Shown here: positions 62,601 through 64,000 of the stretch, one piece after another | Numbering within the stretch: the first letter of the stretch is position 1 | Layout: every line of letters starts with the position of its first letter | NCBI RefSeq assembly: GCF_050896395.1 | Contig: NZ_JBPBBA010000004.1 | Span: 1-64,000, forward strand | Source of the DNA: Nioella aestuarii | GTDB taxonomy: Bacteria; Pseudomonadota; Alphaproteobacteria; Rhodobacterales; Rhodobacteraceae | Direction of reading: 5' to 3' | Length of the DNA stretch: 64,000 bases | Notes under the pieces: generated by a model | Databases searched by the model: none | What the model was told of the DNA's origin: nothing | Seen by the model: only the letters and a program-made list of their open reading frames with translations | Position numbers and translations under genes: made by a program

Positions 62601-63269
62601 TCACAGGCGCGGGTAATGTCGCCGCAGGGCCATAGCATCCTGTCCACGAAGCCAGACAACCGCGTTGGAATTTTCATTGAAGATCGAGTCCGGGTAGGCG
62701 GGGGATTGGATATCCGTCGGCAGGCCAAGTGCCTGCACCATCTCCTCCAACACCACGCTGGCGACCTCTCGGCGTTGGATGTCCCGAGAAATGGCAATCG
62801 TCGCTTCCTGAATGTCACCGCCAATCGACCGGATCGCAACCCGCCCGATGGCCAGTTCGGAGCCGTCAAGTTCCTCGTTTCCGGTGCCCGAGATGATCCC
62901 GCCCTGCGGAGTGTCGAGCAGATAGATCGCGATATCGGGCGTGCCTTCGTAGATCCGTTCCAGCACCAGATACGCACCAGAGCCATTGATCTGCGCAATC
63001 GCCCGGTCAATGGCGTCGTCAACAAGGTCGAGCTTGTAAGTCGGAAAGCCCGCGTCGGTTTGCGCGATGCCCACGCTCAGCGAAACCCGGCGTTCCTCGG
63101 ACCAGCGAATTTCGGGCTTGGCGCATTGGCCACCTGGCGGCGCGGCACAGGACACGAGACGATAGAACGCATCATCCGACAACCGGCGCGGAACGGTGAT
63201 GAATTCTTGCGCCGCCGCAATCGAGGGCAGGACCAAAAGGGCCACAAGAAGGGTCAGGCGAATGATCAT
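62601..63269 (-). CDS. Secreted DUF2927 family protein
   Basis: A 222-residue protein with a signal peptide (MIIRLTLLVALLVLPSIAAAQ) and a DUF2927-like body. Visible pieces are RRLSDDAFYRLVSCAAPPGGQC with a cysteine pair, WSEERRVSLSVGI and the helix VASVVLEEMVQALGLPTD near 180, where families of this type place a modified zincin-like motif. ATG at 63269 puts the signal peptide at the N-terminus; a longer frame to 63305 was rejected. Periplasmic or lipid-attached role unknown. Confidence 0.78.
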   Translation of the reverse strand: MIIRLTLLVALLVLPSIAAAQEFITVPRRLSDDAFYRLVSCAAPPGGQCAKPEIRWSEERRVSLSVGIAQTDAGFPTYKLDLVDDAIDRAIAQINGSGAYLVLERIYEGTPDIAIYLLDTPQGGIISGTGNEELDGSELAIGRVAIRSIGGDIQEATIAISRDIQRREVASVVLEEMVQALGLPTDIQSPAYPDSIFNENSNAVVWLRGQDAMALRRHYPRL

Positions 63270-63359
63270 GAGAACAGAGATGCCGCAAGCTGCGGGGTCG
63301 GGCAAGCGGGGCAGATGTAATCTGCGCGGTGCTGTTGCGGCGTGGACTCGTCCTTTTGG

Positions 63360-63989
63360 TCAGGTTGCGCGGCGAATGCTGGCCGTCAGCACACCCATCC
63401 CGATCAGTGCGGTCCCGCCCGCGCGGGTCAGCCAGGCAATAGTTCCGGGCCGCGCGATCCGGGCACGCAACCGGTCAGCCAGAAGCGCATATGCCAGCGC
63501 GTTCAGGGCCGCCAGAGTTACAAAGGTGGCGATCAGGATGGCGAATTGCGGGATGAGCGGCTGCTCGGGCCGAAGGAACTGGGGCACGAAGGCAATGAAG
63601 AAGGTGATGGATTTCGGGTTCAGTGCCGTGACCGCCGCGTTATGGCCAAAGACCCGCGCGGGCGTGATCCGGTGGGTTTCCGGCAGCTCGGTCAGGGTTG
63701 CACCGCCCGCCGACTGGATCAGCTTGATCCCCAGCCAAATGAGATACACCGCGCCGACCCATTTCAGCACCGTGAACAGCGTGGCCGAGGCCAAAACCAA
63801 TGCCCCAAGGCCAAGAAGCGAGGCGGTCATCGCCACGAAATCCCCAAGCGCCACCCCGGCTGCAGAGGCCACCGCGACTTTGCGCCCCTGGCTCAGTGCA
63901 TATGACAAGACCAGCAGAACCGTGGGGCCGGGGATGATCAACAGGGCGGTCGAGGCGGCGACGAAGGCGAGCCAGAGTTCGAGGGACAT
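63360..63989 (-). CDS. LysE/RhtB family amino-acid exporter
   Basis: A 209-residue membrane protein with about five to six hydrophobic segments. The RhtB-type start LELWLAFVAASTALLIIPGPTVLLVLSYALSQG (with IIPGP) and the loop GHNAAVTALNPKSITFFIAFVPQF near 115-138 are diagnostic. Exports homoserine, threonine or other amino acids in relatives. The whole gene is inside the window (start 63989). Confidence 0.9.
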   Translation of the reverse strand: MSLELWLAFVAASTALLIIPGPTVLLVLSYALSQGRKVAVASAAGVALGDFVAMTASLLGLGALVLASATLFTVLKWVGAVYLIWLGIKLIQSAGGATLTELPETHRITPARVFGHNAAVTALNPKSITFFIAFVPQFLRPEQPLIPQFAILIATFVTLAALNALAYALLADRLRARIARPGTIAWLTRAGGTALIGMGVLTASIRRAT

Positions 63990-64000
63990 AAGGTGCTCCA

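Overview
The window looks like chromosomal DNA from a GC-rich alphaproteobacterium, most likely a member of the Rhodobacterales (Roseobacter/Rhodobacter group). This rests on gene content: the CobN-type (aerobic) cobalamin pathway, the ctaC-ctaB-coxF-ctaG-ctaE-surf1-thrC-M16 peptidase order, alphaproteobacterial small families such as DUF1467 and DUF3572, and a PleD-type response regulator. I see no tRNA, rRNA, CRISPR array, insertion sequence, integrase or phage gene. Coding density is very high. The only gene-free stretch of about 300 bases or more is the cobalamin riboswitch leader (4382-4731).

Layout. 1-7658: cobalamin genes. A B12 riboswitch leader drives DUF1636-cobW-cobN leftwards (cobN runs off the window), cobO lies divergently, and a second leftward operon carries two tandem Lin0512-family genes and cobQ. 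7775-15665: homogentisate catabolism. A MarR repressor faces a rightward operon (MBL-fold hydrolase, DinB-like protein, FAD aromatic monooxygenase, DUF2783, VOC protein, hmgA, maiA, fahA), with two perfect palindromic operators around the divergent promoter. 15790-22873: an XRE regulator, a desaturase, two transporters, NUDIX and DUF983 genes, then an EF-hand / ECF sigma / membrane protein / periplasmic sensor unit.

23030-29509: a c-di-GMP region with pleD, DUF3572, a MarR regulator, a HAD phosphatase, an MttB-like methyltransferase, and an H-NOX-like gene overlapping an HNOBA-GGDEF cyclase gene. The H-NOX-like protein appears to have lost its heme-ligating histidine. 29580-44367: carB, pabB-pabC, a cyclopropane-synthase-like methyltransferase, aspS, a DUF1800/DUF1501 pair, a response regulator, methylmalonyl-CoA epimerase, DUF1467, EI24 and nitroreductase genes. 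44467-51231: topA, a small secreted protein, and the tldD-GNAT-GNAT-dprA run.

51415-60949: cytochrome oxidase subunits and assembly factors, thrC, an M16 peptidase, GNAT, DUF1697 and an FAD-linked dehydrogenase. 61210-63989: a GNAT-like protein, apt, a DUF2927 protein and a LysE-type exporter. Most of the window is core metabolism. The parts most worth a second look are the H-NOX-like/HNOBA-GGDEF pair, the EF-hand/ECF sigma unit, the Lin0512 pair coupled to cobQ, the dual-palindrome control of the homogentisate operon, and several intergenic palindromes and repeats.
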